Below are positions 34,229-42,602 of a DNA stretch of 56,753 nt, piece by piece (the stretch's first letter is position 1; each line of letters begins with the position of its first letter). The notes under the pieces were generated by a model. It was not told where the DNA came from. It did no database searches and was given only the letters and a program-made list of their open reading frames with translations. The translations under genes and the position numbers were made by a program. The stretch is from Oscillospiraceae bacterium (GTDB lineage: Bacteria; Bacillota; Clostridia; UMGS1883; UMGS1540): assembly GCA_015068765.1 (NCBI GenBank), contig SVJY01000008.1:1-56753 (forward strand). The letters run 5' to 3'.

Positions 34229-34456
34229 TACATTGTCCTCGTGTTTGTCTAACTCTTTCTACTCATATAGACTGAAAAAAATCAGAAAAATATTCCAATT
34301 CTCCATACAATTATACCACATTATGCGGAATTTGTCACTACCTTCACAATATTTTTAGTATCAAAAGGAAAAGGTCTATATTTCAATTTTTGGACTTCCA
34401 CTTTTTCAGGTACAAAAATTAATTATCAATACTTATCTGGAAATGGGAGTAGTATA

Positions 34457-34496
34457 AAAAGAGACGGCCCGAAAAACAGTGTGTTTTTGGGCCGTC
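34457..34496 (-). terminator. Intrinsic terminator of the rubrerythrin gene
   Basis: On the minus strand GACGGCCC...GGGCCGTC (34496-34489 and 34470-34463), extended by a CAAAAAC/GTTTTTC pairing, makes a long stem followed by TCTCTTTTTA. The Nudix cassette inserted immediately beyond it. Confidence 0.9.
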
Positions 34497-34522
34497 ATGC
34501 ATGTTATTAAAATGGGTTTAAT

Positions 34523-35062
34523 TTAATAATTCTTTGCCAGAATCTTAAAGTATGCCTGCGGATGGGCACAGACGGGGCATACCATGGGTGCTTCTGCACC
34601 TACATGGATATGACCGCAGTTGGCACAAATCCAAACCTGCTCGCTGTTCTTTTTGAAAACGGTACCGTCCTCTACGTTTTTCGTAAGGGCATTGTAGCGT
34701 TCTTCGTGCTCCTTTTCGATTTTGCCAACCGCTTCAAAAAGAGCGGCGATATGGTCAAAGCCTTCTTCTTTCGCAACCTTCGCAAATTCTGCGTACATTT
34801 CGGTCCATTCGTAATTTTCGCCTGCGGCAGCGTCCTTGAGATTGGTCAGTGTGTCGGCAATGCCGTCATGTAAAAGCTTGAACCAGATCTTTGCGTGCTC
34901 TTTTTCGTTATTTGCAGTTTCCGTAAAGATTTCGGCAATCTGCTCATAACCATCCTTTTTAGCCTTGGAAGCATAATAGGTATACTTGTTGCGTGCCTGT
35001 GATTCGCCTGCAAAAGCTGCCATAAGATTTGCTTCCGTGCGACTTCCTTTCAAATTTGCCAT
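34523..35062 (-). CDS. Rubrerythrin
   Basis: A 179-residue non-heme iron peroxidase that protects anaerobes by reducing hydrogen peroxide with electrons from reduced pyridine nucleotides through rubredoxin-type carriers. The four-helix diiron domain shows the ligand motifs [28 protein letters not shown] and [11 protein letters not shown]. The C-terminal rubredoxin-like centre is [10 protein letters not shown]...[11 protein letters not shown]. Classic length and layout. The start at 35062 follows AGGAGG. It lies 44 bases downstream of the DUF6106 gene and has a strong terminator; a separate promoter was not obvious. Confidence 0.96.
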   Translation of the reverse strand: MANLKGSRTEANLMAAFAGESQARNKYTYYASKAKKDGYEQIAEIFTETANNEKEHAKIWFKLLHDGIADTLTNLKDAAAGENYEWTEMYAEFAKVAKEEGFDHIAALFEAVGKIEKEHEERYNALTKNVEDGTVFKKNSEQVWICANCGHIHVGAEAPMVCPVCAHPQAYFKILAKNY

Positions 35063-35106
35063 AGTAAAAACCTCCTATTTTATATTATAAAAATTATTGC
35101 CAACAA

Positions 35107-35619
35107 TTATGAAATAAATACGTTTCGCGGATTATAGTTTTTAAAGAGCTGTACCATATCTTCTGTGGGCTGAAACAAAACGGCAGTCAGAACACCGCTA
35201 CGCTCCATAACAGCAAAGTAGTTATCTTCGTGTTCCGGATAAGCCGTGTAATTTTGCGTAGGGAGATTCTTGTATTCCGTATAATAATTCCCTCGATTCA
35301 TGGGTGCAATGATTCGGCAGTCACGACAGTCAAAGGAAATCATCCGCTTCCGTTTGCGGCGGGCAATAATCTGATCGATATCCACGGTGCCGGAAGTGAC
35401 AATATATTCATATTCCCAATTATTAAAGATAGCTGCTCGCAGACCAAAAAAGAGGGCACAGAGTGCACCGGCAAGGCCGATGGAATGAAGGGACATTATG
35501 TCGGCCAGAATAAAGACAACAACAGCACCGACAAGTCCGGCTATACCAAACCCCACATCCAGAAGACGCTCCTTGGGCGTTTTGACGTGTTTAACAATGG
35601 TTTCGTAAAAATCTAACAT
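35107..35619 (-). CDS. Small membrane protein (DUF6106-like)
   Basis: A 170-residue protein with two adjacent hydrophobic helices at residues about 24-68 (FGIAGLVGAVVVFILADIM; GLAGALCALFFGLRAAIF) and a soluble C-terminal part with a basic RRKRKR patch, a PH-like beta-rich region and two Cys in DCRDCR. I relate it to the DUF6106 family, which lacks a known function. The start follows GGAGA. It lies 11 bases after the second permease gene, so it is probably the last gene of the purine uptake operon. Confidence 0.65.
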   Translation of the reverse strand: MLDFYETIVKHVKTPKERLLDVGFGIAGLVGAVVVFILADIMSLHSIGLAGALCALFFGLRAAIFNNWEYEYIVTSGTVDIDQIIARRKRKRMISFDCRDCRIIAPMNRGNYYTEYKNLPTQNYTAYPEHEDNYFAVMERSGVLTAVLFQPTEDMVQLFKNYNPRNVFIS

Positions 35620-35630
35620 ATGGAATCTCC

Positions 35631-36581
35631 TTATCTGTCCTCACGGAAATAATTATTTCCACAGCCCATAGGCTGTCTGCGTTCCCGGGATTTGCGAATC
35701 GATGCGATTACCAGAATCAGCGTCGTAATAACATAGGGGAGCATATCGCAAAAAGCCGGTGGAATCCGGAGCCAGCCCACCCGGAAACGAATCACTTCAA
35801 ACATACCAAAGAGTAACGTTCCCCAAATCGCCTTCACAGGATTCCAGTTTGCAAAAATAACCAATGCAACTGCAATCCAGCCCTGCCCGCTGACGCAGGC
35901 GTTTTGCCACTGTCCGTCAAAATACGCCAGGGAGAGATATGCACCGCCGAGACCGCAGATGCCGCCGCCCAGAAGGATATGCACATATTTTGTAAGCGTA
36001 ACGTTAATACCTGCCGCATCTGCCGTAGCAGGGGCTTCCCCAACGGCACGCATCCGTAGACCTATGCGAGTTTTGTTCATATACAAAAAGGCGAGGACGG
36101 CAATGATGATTCCAAGATATACAAGTATATTATGTGAAAAAAGAAGCTTTCCTATGTATGGAATATCGCCGAGCAGGGGAATGGGATTATTGGCCAGCAC
36201 GCCGCTGAGCTTTGCCGAGAGTCTCGGAAGCATACCGCCGTTTGCTTCAATCATACGCAGACCGAAGAAATTTGCAAAGGCTGTGCCGAAAATCGTGAGA
36301 GCAAGACCGGCTACCGTTTGGTTTGCCCGGAGAGAAACGGTAAGCACCGCATAAATCAGTGCACCGAACATACCGGCGGCAAAGGCACAGAGAAGTGCCA
36401 GAAGCAGACTGTCGGTATGTAAGCCTACATAAAAACCGAAGAAAGCACCAAGCCACATCATACCTTCCACACCCAGGTTCATATTACCGGTCTTTTCGGT
36501 AATAATCTCGCCCGTGGTGCCGAATAAAAGGGGAATACCGGCACGGATGGCAGCTGTAAGTAAATTGATTAAACCGTTCAT
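35631..36581 (-). CDS. Nucleoside ABC transporter permease (second subunit, NupC/YufQ-like)
   Basis: A 316-residue membrane subunit of the BMP-type importer, with about eight helices. The branched-chain/nucleoside permease signature is visible: TEKTGNMNLGVEGMMWLGAFFGFYVG at the start and GLRMRAVGEAPATADAAGINV in the middle, where the EAP...A loop contacts the ATPase. It overlaps the first permease gene by 4 bases (ATGA). With the other permease, the two-domain ATPase and a BMP lipoprotein, it forms a full importer. Neighbouring xpt makes purine nucleosides or bases the probable cargo. Confidence 0.92.
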   Translation of the reverse strand: MNGLINLLTAAIRAGIPLLFGTTGEIITEKTGNMNLGVEGMMWLGAFFGFYVGLHTDSLLLALLCAFAAGMFGALIYAVLTVSLRANQTVAGLALTIFGTAFANFFGLRMIEANGGMLPRLSAKLSGVLANNPIPLLGDIPYIGKLLFSHNILVYLGIIIAVLAFLYMNKTRIGLRMRAVGEAPATADAAGINVTLTKYVHILLGGGICGLGGAYLSLAYFDGQWQNACVSGQGWIAVALVIFANWNPVKAIWGTLLFGMFEVIRFRVGWLRIPPAFCDMLPYVITTLILVIASIRKSRERRQPMGCGNNYFREDR

Positions 36582-37663
36582 GCATCATTCCTCCTTCTGT
36601 AAACGATTTTGTACTGCATAAAGAAGTCAAAGGCCAAGATGACAAACAGGATCATACCCTGTAAGATGTCTGCAACAGCGGGGGAAAGCCCAAGCTTTAA
36701 GAGTGCACTGCCGGAGCAGCCCTGTGTCAGTGTCGCAAACAGCATGGAGAACAGAATGCACACAAAGGGATTGAGGCGAGAAAGCCATGCGATAATAATG
36801 GCGGTAAAACCGCGTCCGCCGGCAACACTTTCGCCAAGCGTATGTTCAATGCCGGTAACCTGGATCATGCCGGCAATACCGCAAAGTGCACCGCTTATAA
36901 ACATGGTGCGGAGAATTACACGGTTTACGTTCATGCCGGCATAGCGTGCGGTGTTCACACTGTCACCGATTACGCTGATTTCATAGCCGTGCTTTGTATA
37001 TCGCATATATACAAACGCCAATACAACAAGCACCACCGTGAAAATCCAACCGATATGTACGCCCCCCACAATATCCAAACGGGCGTTGGCTGCAAATTTT
37101 GCGATGCCCGGGAAGCCCGGTGTTTCGGACCAAGGCCCGTCCTTTAAATAGGTTATGAAGCTCAAGGCGATATAATTCAGCATCAAGGTGAAAAGCGTTT
37201 CATTTGTATCAAATTTACACTTAAAGAAGGCGGGAATTGTGCCGAGAAGACCGCCGCCGACCGCACCTGCAATCAACATAATAATGAGCAGAAGCCAATG
37301 GGGCAACTGGCTTTGGAACAGTGCAAAATACGAAGCAAAAATAGCACCTGCAATCATCTGTCCCTCTGCACCGATGTTCCAGAACTTCATTTTGAAGGCG
37401 ATGGAAACAGCGATGGAGGTGATAACCAGCGGAATGGCATAGCCAATCGTTTTGAATACATAGGCACCCGTACGGGCAACCTTGAAGGCACCGTCAATAA
37501 TTACGCCATAGACGGTTATGGGGTTTTTGCCGAGGCAAAGAATGAAAAGACCGCCGATTATCAAAGCCACAACAAGGGAGAGAAAGGAAAGAAAGAGCGG
37601 TTTCCAGCCGGTACTTTCCGCTTTTTTTACGATATGAAAGCGAGAGAGAAAATTACTCTGCAT
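36578..37663 (-). CDS. Nucleoside ABC transporter permease (first subunit, NupB/YufP-like)
   Basis: A 361-residue permease with about ten helices. An amphipathic N-terminal region precedes LFLSFLSLVVALIIGGLFIL; the family core GAEGQMIAGAIFASYFAL and the coupling-loop YEISVIGDSVNTARYAGMNV are present. It begins inside the end of the ATPase gene (11-base overlap) with GGAGACTCC upstream and overlaps the next permease by 4 bases. All three inner components are thus coupled. The permeases of this group import guanosine, inosine and other nucleosides in Bacillus and lactic acid bacteria. Confidence 0.92.
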   Translation of the reverse strand: MQSNFLSRFHIVKKAESTGWKPLFLSFLSLVVALIIGGLFILCLGKNPITVYGVIIDGAFKVARTGAYVFKTIGYAIPLVITSIAVSIAFKMKFWNIGAEGQMIAGAIFASYFALFQSQLPHWLLLIIMLIAGAVGGGLLGTIPAFFKCKFDTNETLFTLMLNYIALSFITYLKDGPWSETPGFPGIAKFAANARLDIVGGVHIGWIFTVVLVVLAFVYMRYTKHGYEISVIGDSVNTARYAGMNVNRVILRTMFISGALCGIAGMIQVTGIEHTLGESVAGGRGFTAIIIAWLSRLNPFVCILFSMLFATLTQGCSGSALLKLGLSPAVADILQGMILFVILAFDFFMQYKIVYRRRNDA

Positions 37664-39182
37664 TTGGGGAGTCTCCTTTCCTTTGTGCGTTTGTCATCAG
37701 AAGACCGAGCTCTTCTTTTGTCGTATCTGCCGCATTTACGATACCGGTAACCTTGCCGTGACAAAGCACCATAATCCGATCGCATAGCTCCAGCATTACA
37801 TCCAGATCCTCACAGACAAAGAGGACGCCGGTACCGGCCTGCTTCTGTGCGTTTAGTGCATCGTAAATGGTATAGGAGGTGTTAATGTCCAGCCCACGGA
37901 CCGGGTATGCGGTAATCAGCACCTGGGGCCGAGATTCAATTTCACGTCCCAAAAGCACCTTCTGCACATTTCCGCCGGACATACGGCTGACCGGTGCATT
38001 CATACCGGAGGTGGAAATACGCAGTTTTTTGGTAATGGTTTCGGCAAGAAGGCGTGCTTCCTTCTTCTGGACGAAGGGACCGGGACTGTCCAGATACGTT
38101 TTCAGAAGCATATTGTCCACAATGCCCATAGAAGCCGCCAGTCCCATACCGAGACGGTCCTCGGGAATAAAGCTCATGGAGATGCCGGCTTTAAAGATCT
38201 GCCGGGCAGTCATATTTTCAATGTTCTTTTTATTAAACAGAATGGCCCCCTCTTTAATGGGCATGAGACCTGCGATGGTTTCGCAAAGCTCTCGCTGTCC
38301 GCTGCCGGCAACACCGGCAACGCCGAGGATTTCGCCTTTTTTAAGCGTCATGTTTACATCGTCCAGCATCCGGACACCCTCTTCGGATTCCACTGTCAAA
38401 TGATGGATTTCCAAAAGCGTACCGCTATGGGTCCGTTCCGGTCGGTCAATCGAAAGCTCTACGGGTCTGCCCACCATCAGCTCTGTGAGCTTGCGGATAT
38501 CGCAGGACGCCGTATCCACCGTTTCCACGCTTTCTCCCTTACGGAGCACGGTCACCCGGTCGCTGATTTCCATTACCTCGTCCAGCTTGTGGGTGATAAT
38601 AACAACGGCACAGCCCTCATCACGCATACGACGAAGAATATCGAAAAGACGGCGAATCTCCTGCACCGTAAGAACGGCCGTGGGCTCGTCCAGAATCAAG
38701 ATGTTTGCACCACGGTAGAGCACCTTCAGAATTTCTACCGTTTGCTTTTCGCTGACAGACATATTGTAAATCTTTTTCATAGGGTCAATGGAAAGACCGA
38801 AGCGTTCGCTGAGCTCCCGCACCTTATCAAAACGGGATTTCTGCAGAAAAAGACCTTTGGGCTCATTGCCCAGAATAATATTGTCGGCGGCAGTGTGTAT
38901 ATCCACAAGCTTGAAATGCTGGTGAATCATACCAATGCCTAGGCGGTTTGCATCCTCCGGGGAATGGATGGAGACACGCTGTCCGTCAATGTAAATTTCG
39001 CCGCTTTCGGGCTGATAGATACCGGCCAAAATGTTCATCAGTGTTGTTTTGCCGGAGCCGTTCTCACCCAGAAGAGCGAGAATTTCGCCGCGCTGCACGG
39101 TGAGGTCAATATTATGATTTGCCACGACAGAGCCGAAAGATTTTGTGATGCCGCAAAGCTTTATGGCGGGCTGTTTGTTCAC
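37653..39182 (-). CDS. Nucleoside ABC transporter ATPase, two ABC domains (NupA/YufO-like)
   Basis: A 509-residue fused ATPase. The first domain has Walker A GENGSGKT (39-46), a degenerate signature MSVSEKQ, and Walker B ILILDEPTAVL. The second has GVAGSGQRE in place of a canonical Walker A, lacking the Lys, and a good signature RMSGGNVQKVLLGRE. One hydrolysing and one degenerate site is normal for this family (NupA, RbsA, MglA). The start is GTG at 39182 with AAAGGA about 11 bases upstream. It is separated from the BMP gene by 120 bases with two hairpins, which probably lower its expression relative to the binding protein. Confidence 0.94.
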   Translation of the reverse strand: MNKQPAIKLCGITKSFGSVVANHNIDLTVQRGEILALLGENGSGKTTLMNILAGIYQPESGEIYIDGQRVSIHSPEDANRLGIGMIHQHFKLVDIHTAADNIILGNEPKGLFLQKSRFDKVRELSERFGLSIDPMKKIYNMSVSEKQTVEILKVLYRGANILILDEPTAVLTVQEIRRLFDILRRMRDEGCAVVIITHKLDEVMEISDRVTVLRKGESVETVDTASCDIRKLTELMVGRPVELSIDRPERTHSGTLLEIHHLTVESEEGVRMLDDVNMTLKKGEILGVAGVAGSGQRELCETIAGLMPIKEGAILFNKKNIENMTARQIFKAGISMSFIPEDRLGMGLAASMGIVDNMLLKTYLDSPGPFVQKKEARLLAETITKKLRISTSGMNAPVSRMSGGNVQKVLLGREIESRPQVLITAYPVRGLDINTSYTIYDALNAQKQAGTGVLFVCEDLDVMLELCDRIMVLCHGKVTGIVNAADTTKEELGLLMTNAQRKGDSPNAE

Positions 39183-39213
39183 GGGAATAACCAGTCCTTT
39201 CTCAATGTTTTTT

Positions 39214-39290
39214 CCTTATAAATAAACGCCGGCCGCAAAAAACAGATAACGTTTATTTATAAGGAAAGCGGCGTTTTGCCGCCGCTTTCC
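39214..39290 (-). terminator. Two hairpins between the BMP lipoprotein and the ATPase genes
   Basis: Two perfect inverted repeats follow each other: GGAAAGCGGCG/CGCCGCTTTCC (39263-39273 with 39280-39290) and CCTTATAAATAAACG/CGTTTATTTATAAGG (39214-39228 with 39250-39264). They share two bases, so they compete. No long T run follows, so partial termination or protection of the binding-protein mRNA 3' end is more likely than full termination. Confidence 0.6.
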
Positions 39291-39302
39291 GCAGTTTTTT
39301 GA

Positions 39303-40466
39303 TTATGCTTCTACGTTCTCAAAGTACCAGTTGATACCGCCGGTGATAGTAGCATCATCCAAAACAGCACCGCCGGCACTGACAATCACGTTACCCTTGT
39401 TGTCCTTCAGGTCTTGGTCAACCAGTTCGCCGTTTACGATTGCCTTGCCTTCAAACACCTTGTATTCGCCGGAGAGAATCATAGCCTTTGCGGCTTCGAT
39501 CGCATCCGCAGTACCTTCTGCACAGTTTTCGGACAGGGGAGACAGAGCGATAAGACCGTCGTTCATGTCACCGAAATAGTTTTCGTTTGTCCAGTTACCT
39601 TCCATTGCTGCCTTTGTAGCCATGGTATAGTAAACGCCCCAGTTCCATACGGGTGCTACCAGGTGTGCAGCGGGTGCATCCTTCGTCATGTCGGAGTTGT
39701 AACCAACGCCCCAAACGCCTCTTTCTTCTGCGGCCACCTGGGGAGCTGTGGTGTCACAGTGCTGACCGAGAACGTCACAACCCATATCTAAGAGTGCTTC
39801 AGCAGCCTTCTTTTCAAGGTCCGGGCTAAACCAGCTGTTGGTAACCTGTACATAAATCTTGGCATCCGGATTTACGGAAGCAACGCCCATGGCGAAAGCG
39901 TTGATACCGCCGGTAACTTCGGCGTTGTCAATGCCCATAGCGGCAACATAACCGATCTTATTCGACTGGGTCTTCAGACCGGCGGCGATACCGGTGAGGT
40001 ATCTTGCCTGGTAAATACGACCGAAGTAGTTGTTCATGTTAGTGTCATTAGACTTGTAGCCTGTGCCGTGGGAGAAGATGATGTCCGGATATTCGGCAGC
40101 CATTTCTTCCATGGTATTCATGTAGTTGAAGCTGGTACCGAAAATGATGGAGCAGCCTTCGTCGATGCACTCTTCAATGGCAATCTTGGTTGCCTGTGCG
40201 TCAGAGTCATCAATGTTAATCTTGCGGATGATCTGTTCGTCAGCAAGACCGAGGTTATCGCGCATAGCGATAATGCCCTGCTCGTGGGCATAGGTGTAAC
40301 CGGCACCCTCAGCCGGATCACTGATGTGGATTACACCAACTTTAAAGTCGGGGTCCACAACGGTTTCATTTCCGGGAGCAGGGGTTTCGGTTTTGTTGCA
40401 CGCGGTAAATGCAAATACCAGTGCCAGTGCCAGCAGTACTGCCAGCAGTTTGAGATGTTTTTTCAT
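39303..40466 (-). CDS. BMP family nucleoside-binding lipoprotein
   Basis: A 387-residue basic membrane protein (BMP/Med)-type binding protein. The lipoprotein signal ends AFAFTAC, with the lipid-bearing cysteine at C23. The mature region has the family blocks: FKVGVIHISDPAEGAGYTYA, IIFGTSFNYMNTMEEMAAEYPD, YFGRIYQARYLTGIAAGL and GCDVLGQHCDTTAPQVAAEE. It delivers a nucleoside to the permeases encoded next. The start follows AGGAGG. It begins 70 bases after xpt, with a small CGGTC/GACCG hairpin between. Relatives bind purine nucleosides; a close relative binding other ligands cannot be excluded. Confidence 0.93.
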   Translation of the reverse strand: MKKHLKLLAVLLALALVFAFTACNKTETPAPGNETVVDPDFKVGVIHISDPAEGAGYTYAHEQGIIAMRDNLGLADEQIIRKINIDDSDAQATKIAIEECIDEGCSIIFGTSFNYMNTMEEMAAEYPDIIFSHGTGYKSNDTNMNNYFGRIYQARYLTGIAAGLKTQSNKIGYVAAMGIDNAEVTGGINAFAMGVASVNPDAKIYVQVTNSWFSPDLEKKAAEALLDMGCDVLGQHCDTTAPQVAAEERGVWGVGYNSDMTKDAPAAHLVAPVWNWGVYYTMATKAAMEGNWTNENYFGDMNDGLIALSPLSENCAEGTADAIEAAKAMILSGEYKVFEGKAIVNGELVDQDLKDNKGNVIVSAGGAVLDDATITGGINWYFENVEA

Positions 40467-40536
40467 GGTGTTCCTCCTAAAACTTCGCTTTCGCGTTTTT
40501 TATAAACACGGTCCCTTTGACCGTATTTTACGAAAA

Positions 40537-41106
40537 TTAAGAAAACTGCACGGTGCCGTCTTCCATAGAAGCCACCGTTGCCAGGGATTCAACACGGAGC
40601 CCTGTGCCTCGAACTAGACTGCCGCCTGTTTGGAAGCCCTTTTCAATGACAATGCCTGCCCCCACTAAGGTGGCACCGGCATCCTTTACCAGCGACGCAA
40701 GACCTAAGAGGGCACTGCCGTTCGCAAGAAAATCGTCAATTAAAAGGACTTTATCCTCTTTATGTAAAAATTCTTTGGAAACAATAATGTCATAAATACG
40801 ACCGTGGGTGAAGGATTCCACCCGGCTGGTAAACACGTCGCCGGCGATATTTTTTGTTTTGTTTTTCTTGGCAAACACAACGGGTACGCCGAAATACATG
40901 GCCGCCAGACAGGCGATGCCAATACCGGAGGACTCGATTGTCAGAATCTTTGTAACCTCGTCTTCTGCAAAACGACGGTGAAATTCCTTGCCGATTTCAC
41001 AGAAAAGAGACACATCCATTTGATGATTCAAAAAGCTGTCCACCTTCAAAACGTTCCCGGGAAACACTTTGCCGTCCCGCAGGATTCTGTCTTTCAGTAA
41101 TTGCAT
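40537..41106 (-). CDS. xpt: Xanthine phosphoribosyltransferase
   Basis: A 189-residue purine phosphoribosyltransferase that converts xanthine and PRPP to XMP. The PRPP loop is VLLIDDFLANGSAL, and the N-terminal part MQLLKDRILRDGKVFPGNVLKVDSF is very typical of Bacillus-type Xpt. It also has the AAMYFGVPVVFAKK strand. The ATG at 41106 follows GGCGGAGG; 22 in-frame codons upstream belong to the leader. It is first in an operon with the BMP-type importer. In Bacillus xpt is under a guanine riboswitch; here the leader is only about 30 bases and shows no purine aptamer. Confidence 0.94.
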   Translation of the reverse strand: MQLLKDRILRDGKVFPGNVLKVDSFLNHQMDVSLFCEIGKEFHRRFAEDEVTKILTIESSGIGIACLAAMYFGVPVVFAKKNKTKNIAGDVFTSRVESFTHGRIYDIIVSKEFLHKEDKVLLIDDFLANGSALLGLASLVKDAGATLVGAGIVIEKGFQTGGSLVRGTGLRVESLATVASMEDGTVQFS

Positions 41107-41143
41107 ATATGGTATGCCTCCGCCTTTTTTAAAATACAACAAT

Positions 41144-41172
41144 ATTCTACATGAAATCACAAAAAAAAGCAA
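41144..41172 (-). promoter_or_regulatory. Promoter of the xpt-nucleoside importer operon
   Basis: On the minus strand TTGCTT (41172-41167) and TAGAAT (41149-41144) are 17 bases apart, giving a start near 41137 and a short leader. The leader is too short for a purine riboswitch. Confidence 0.65.
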
Positions 41173-41234
41173 GCGATTTTTAAATTTTCTTTACATTTTT
41201 TTTAGTGCAATATTACGATGCCCGAAAATTCACA

Positions 41235-42602
41235 CTATCGCAGATAAGAGAGAATCAGATTTCTCGCAATTCCGGCACAGGAGGCACCGGCCGTTCCGGA
41301 ATTTTCCAGAACAATAGCAATGGCAATTTGAGGATTCTCTGCCGGGGCATAGGCGGTAAACCATGCATGATCCGGTTTGCCCTCCACCTCGGCAGTACCT
41401 GTTTTCGCCGCAACCTGTATGTCGCCGATTGCCGCACCGCTGGCGGTGCCGGAATTCACACATTCCACCATCAGTGCACCCACAGTTTGGGCGGCTGTGA
41501 CAGATACGGCGCGGTTTTGCACAGTAGGCTTTTTTTCATATAAAAGCTTTCCGTCCAGTTCGGCACGGCTGACCACATACGGTTGCATTAAGTTTCCGCC
41601 GTTTGCAATGGCGGAAACCACGGTGGCAATGTGCAGTGGCGTCGTCAGCGTATCGCCCTGCCCGTATCCTACCGCCGCAAGCTGGGTGGCAGAGGGCGAG
41701 CCGGCAAGGGTGACGCTCTGAAAGACAGGGTAATCAAATGAACCCTGCCGGTTAAATCCGAAATTTTCCGCCGTATTTCGCAGTGCATCCGCTCCCAGCT
41801 CGGTGGCAAGCTTTGCAAAATAGGTGTTGGATGATTTGGCGAAAGCCTGCCGAAGATCCAGCTCGCCGTAGACGCGGTTATTATAGTTATGAATTTCCTG
41901 CCCGTCCACCAAAAAGGTACCGGTGTCATCATACGTCATCGTGTCCAGCCCGTTTTCCACTGCCGCCGCCGCGGTGATAATTTTAAAAACAGAGCCGGGT
42001 ACGTAGTCTATATTTGTGGCACGGGGAAGCCATAGCTTACTGTCGCTCGCCTCCAGTACCTCGAAATTTTCCTGTATGGTTGCAGGGTCGAATGTGGGAC
42101 AGGAAGCCATGCAGAGCACCTCGCCGGTATTGGGATCCATTGCAACCACTGCTCCCGTCCGGTTTTGAAGGAGCTCGTAGGCTTTTTTTTGCAGGTCGTG
42201 GTCAACGGTAAGGTGCAAATCCGCCCCTTTGTTTGGGTCAATGCCGAAGAGCGTTTCCAAAAAACCGTCGCCTGCACCGCTGCCCAGAAGGTATCCGCTG
42301 AAGGATGCCTCCAGAAGCGAACGGTCATAAACCACATCACTGTAACCGATTAACTGGGCATATAGCTCGCCGTATGGATAAGAACGGGTCTGTACGTCAC
42401 CCTCTTGTACACTTTCCGCTAAAAGCACCCCGCTACGGTCATATATGCTTCCACGCTGAACAGATTGCAGACGGCGGTTGCCGCTGTGTTGATAAATCTC
42501 GTCACTTTTGAAAAACTGAAAATAGGAAAAATAAAGGACGACAGAACAAAATAGGGCGAGCATCAGAAGAAGCACATATACAGCTTTTTTATTAAATGTC
42601 AT
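41235..42602 (-). CDS. Penicillin-binding protein 2-type transpeptidase
   Basis: A 455-residue class B PBP that crosslinks peptidoglycan with a partner SEDS glycosyltransferase. An N-terminal membrane anchor lies at about 7-28, then the dimerisation domain with QRGSIYDRSGVLLA. Catalytic motifs: SVFK (204-207), SSN (257-259) and KTG (400-402), all intact. It lacks PASTA domains, unlike SpoVD. The ATG at 42602 has GGAGG in the end of the upstream FtsW/RodA gene, with which it overlaps by 11 bases. The pairing suggests a dedicated SEDS-bPBP pair, similar to the FHA-FtsW-PbpA cluster of many Gram-positives. Role in elongation, division or spore cortex cannot be told apart here. Confidence 0.92.
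   Translation of the reverse strand: MTFNKKAVYVLLLMLALFCSVVLYFSYFQFFKSDEIYQHSGNRRLQSVQRGSIYDRSGVLLAESVQEGDVQTRSYPYGELYAQLIGYSDVVYDRSLLEASFSGYLLGSGAGDGFLETLFGIDPNKGADLHLTVDHDLQKKAYELLQNRTGAVVAMDPNTGEVLCMASCPTFDPATIQENFEVLEASDSKLWLPRATNIDYVPGSVFKIITAAAAVENGLDTMTYDDTGTFLVDGQEIHNYNNRVYGELDLRQAFAKSSNTYFAKLATELGADALRNTAENFGFNRQGSFDYPVFQSVTLAGSPSATQLAAVGYGQGDTLTTPLHIATVVSAIANGGNLMQPYVVSRAELDGKLLYEKKPTVQNRAVSVTAAQTVGALMVECVNSGTASGAAIGDIQVAAKTGTAEVEGKPDHAWFTAYAPAENPQIAIAIVLENSGTAGASCAGIARNLILSYLR

Larger units (their letters stand above)
33652..34456. mobile_element. Putative mobile cassette with 26-bp inverted ends carrying a Nudix gene
   Basis: The 26-bp sequence at 33658-33683 (ACTCCCATTTC, TGG, ATAAGTATTGAT) recurs as an inverted copy at 34425-34450 with 24 of 26 positions identical. 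Both outer edges carry the same hexamer AGTATA (33652-33657 and 34451-34456), as a target-site duplication would. The 793-bp interior holds one minus-strand Nudix gene with its own terminator and no transposase. It looks more AT-rich than the neighbours. It sits between a tRNA gene and the rubrerythrin terminator. Interpretation: a non-autonomous element moved in trans by an unknown transposase and carrying a passenger gene. Confidence 0.72.

Noticed and set aside
41107-41240. Guanine or other purine riboswitch upstream of xpt
   Set aside because: Looked for the conserved aptamer loops; the leader is only about 30 bases and AT-rich.
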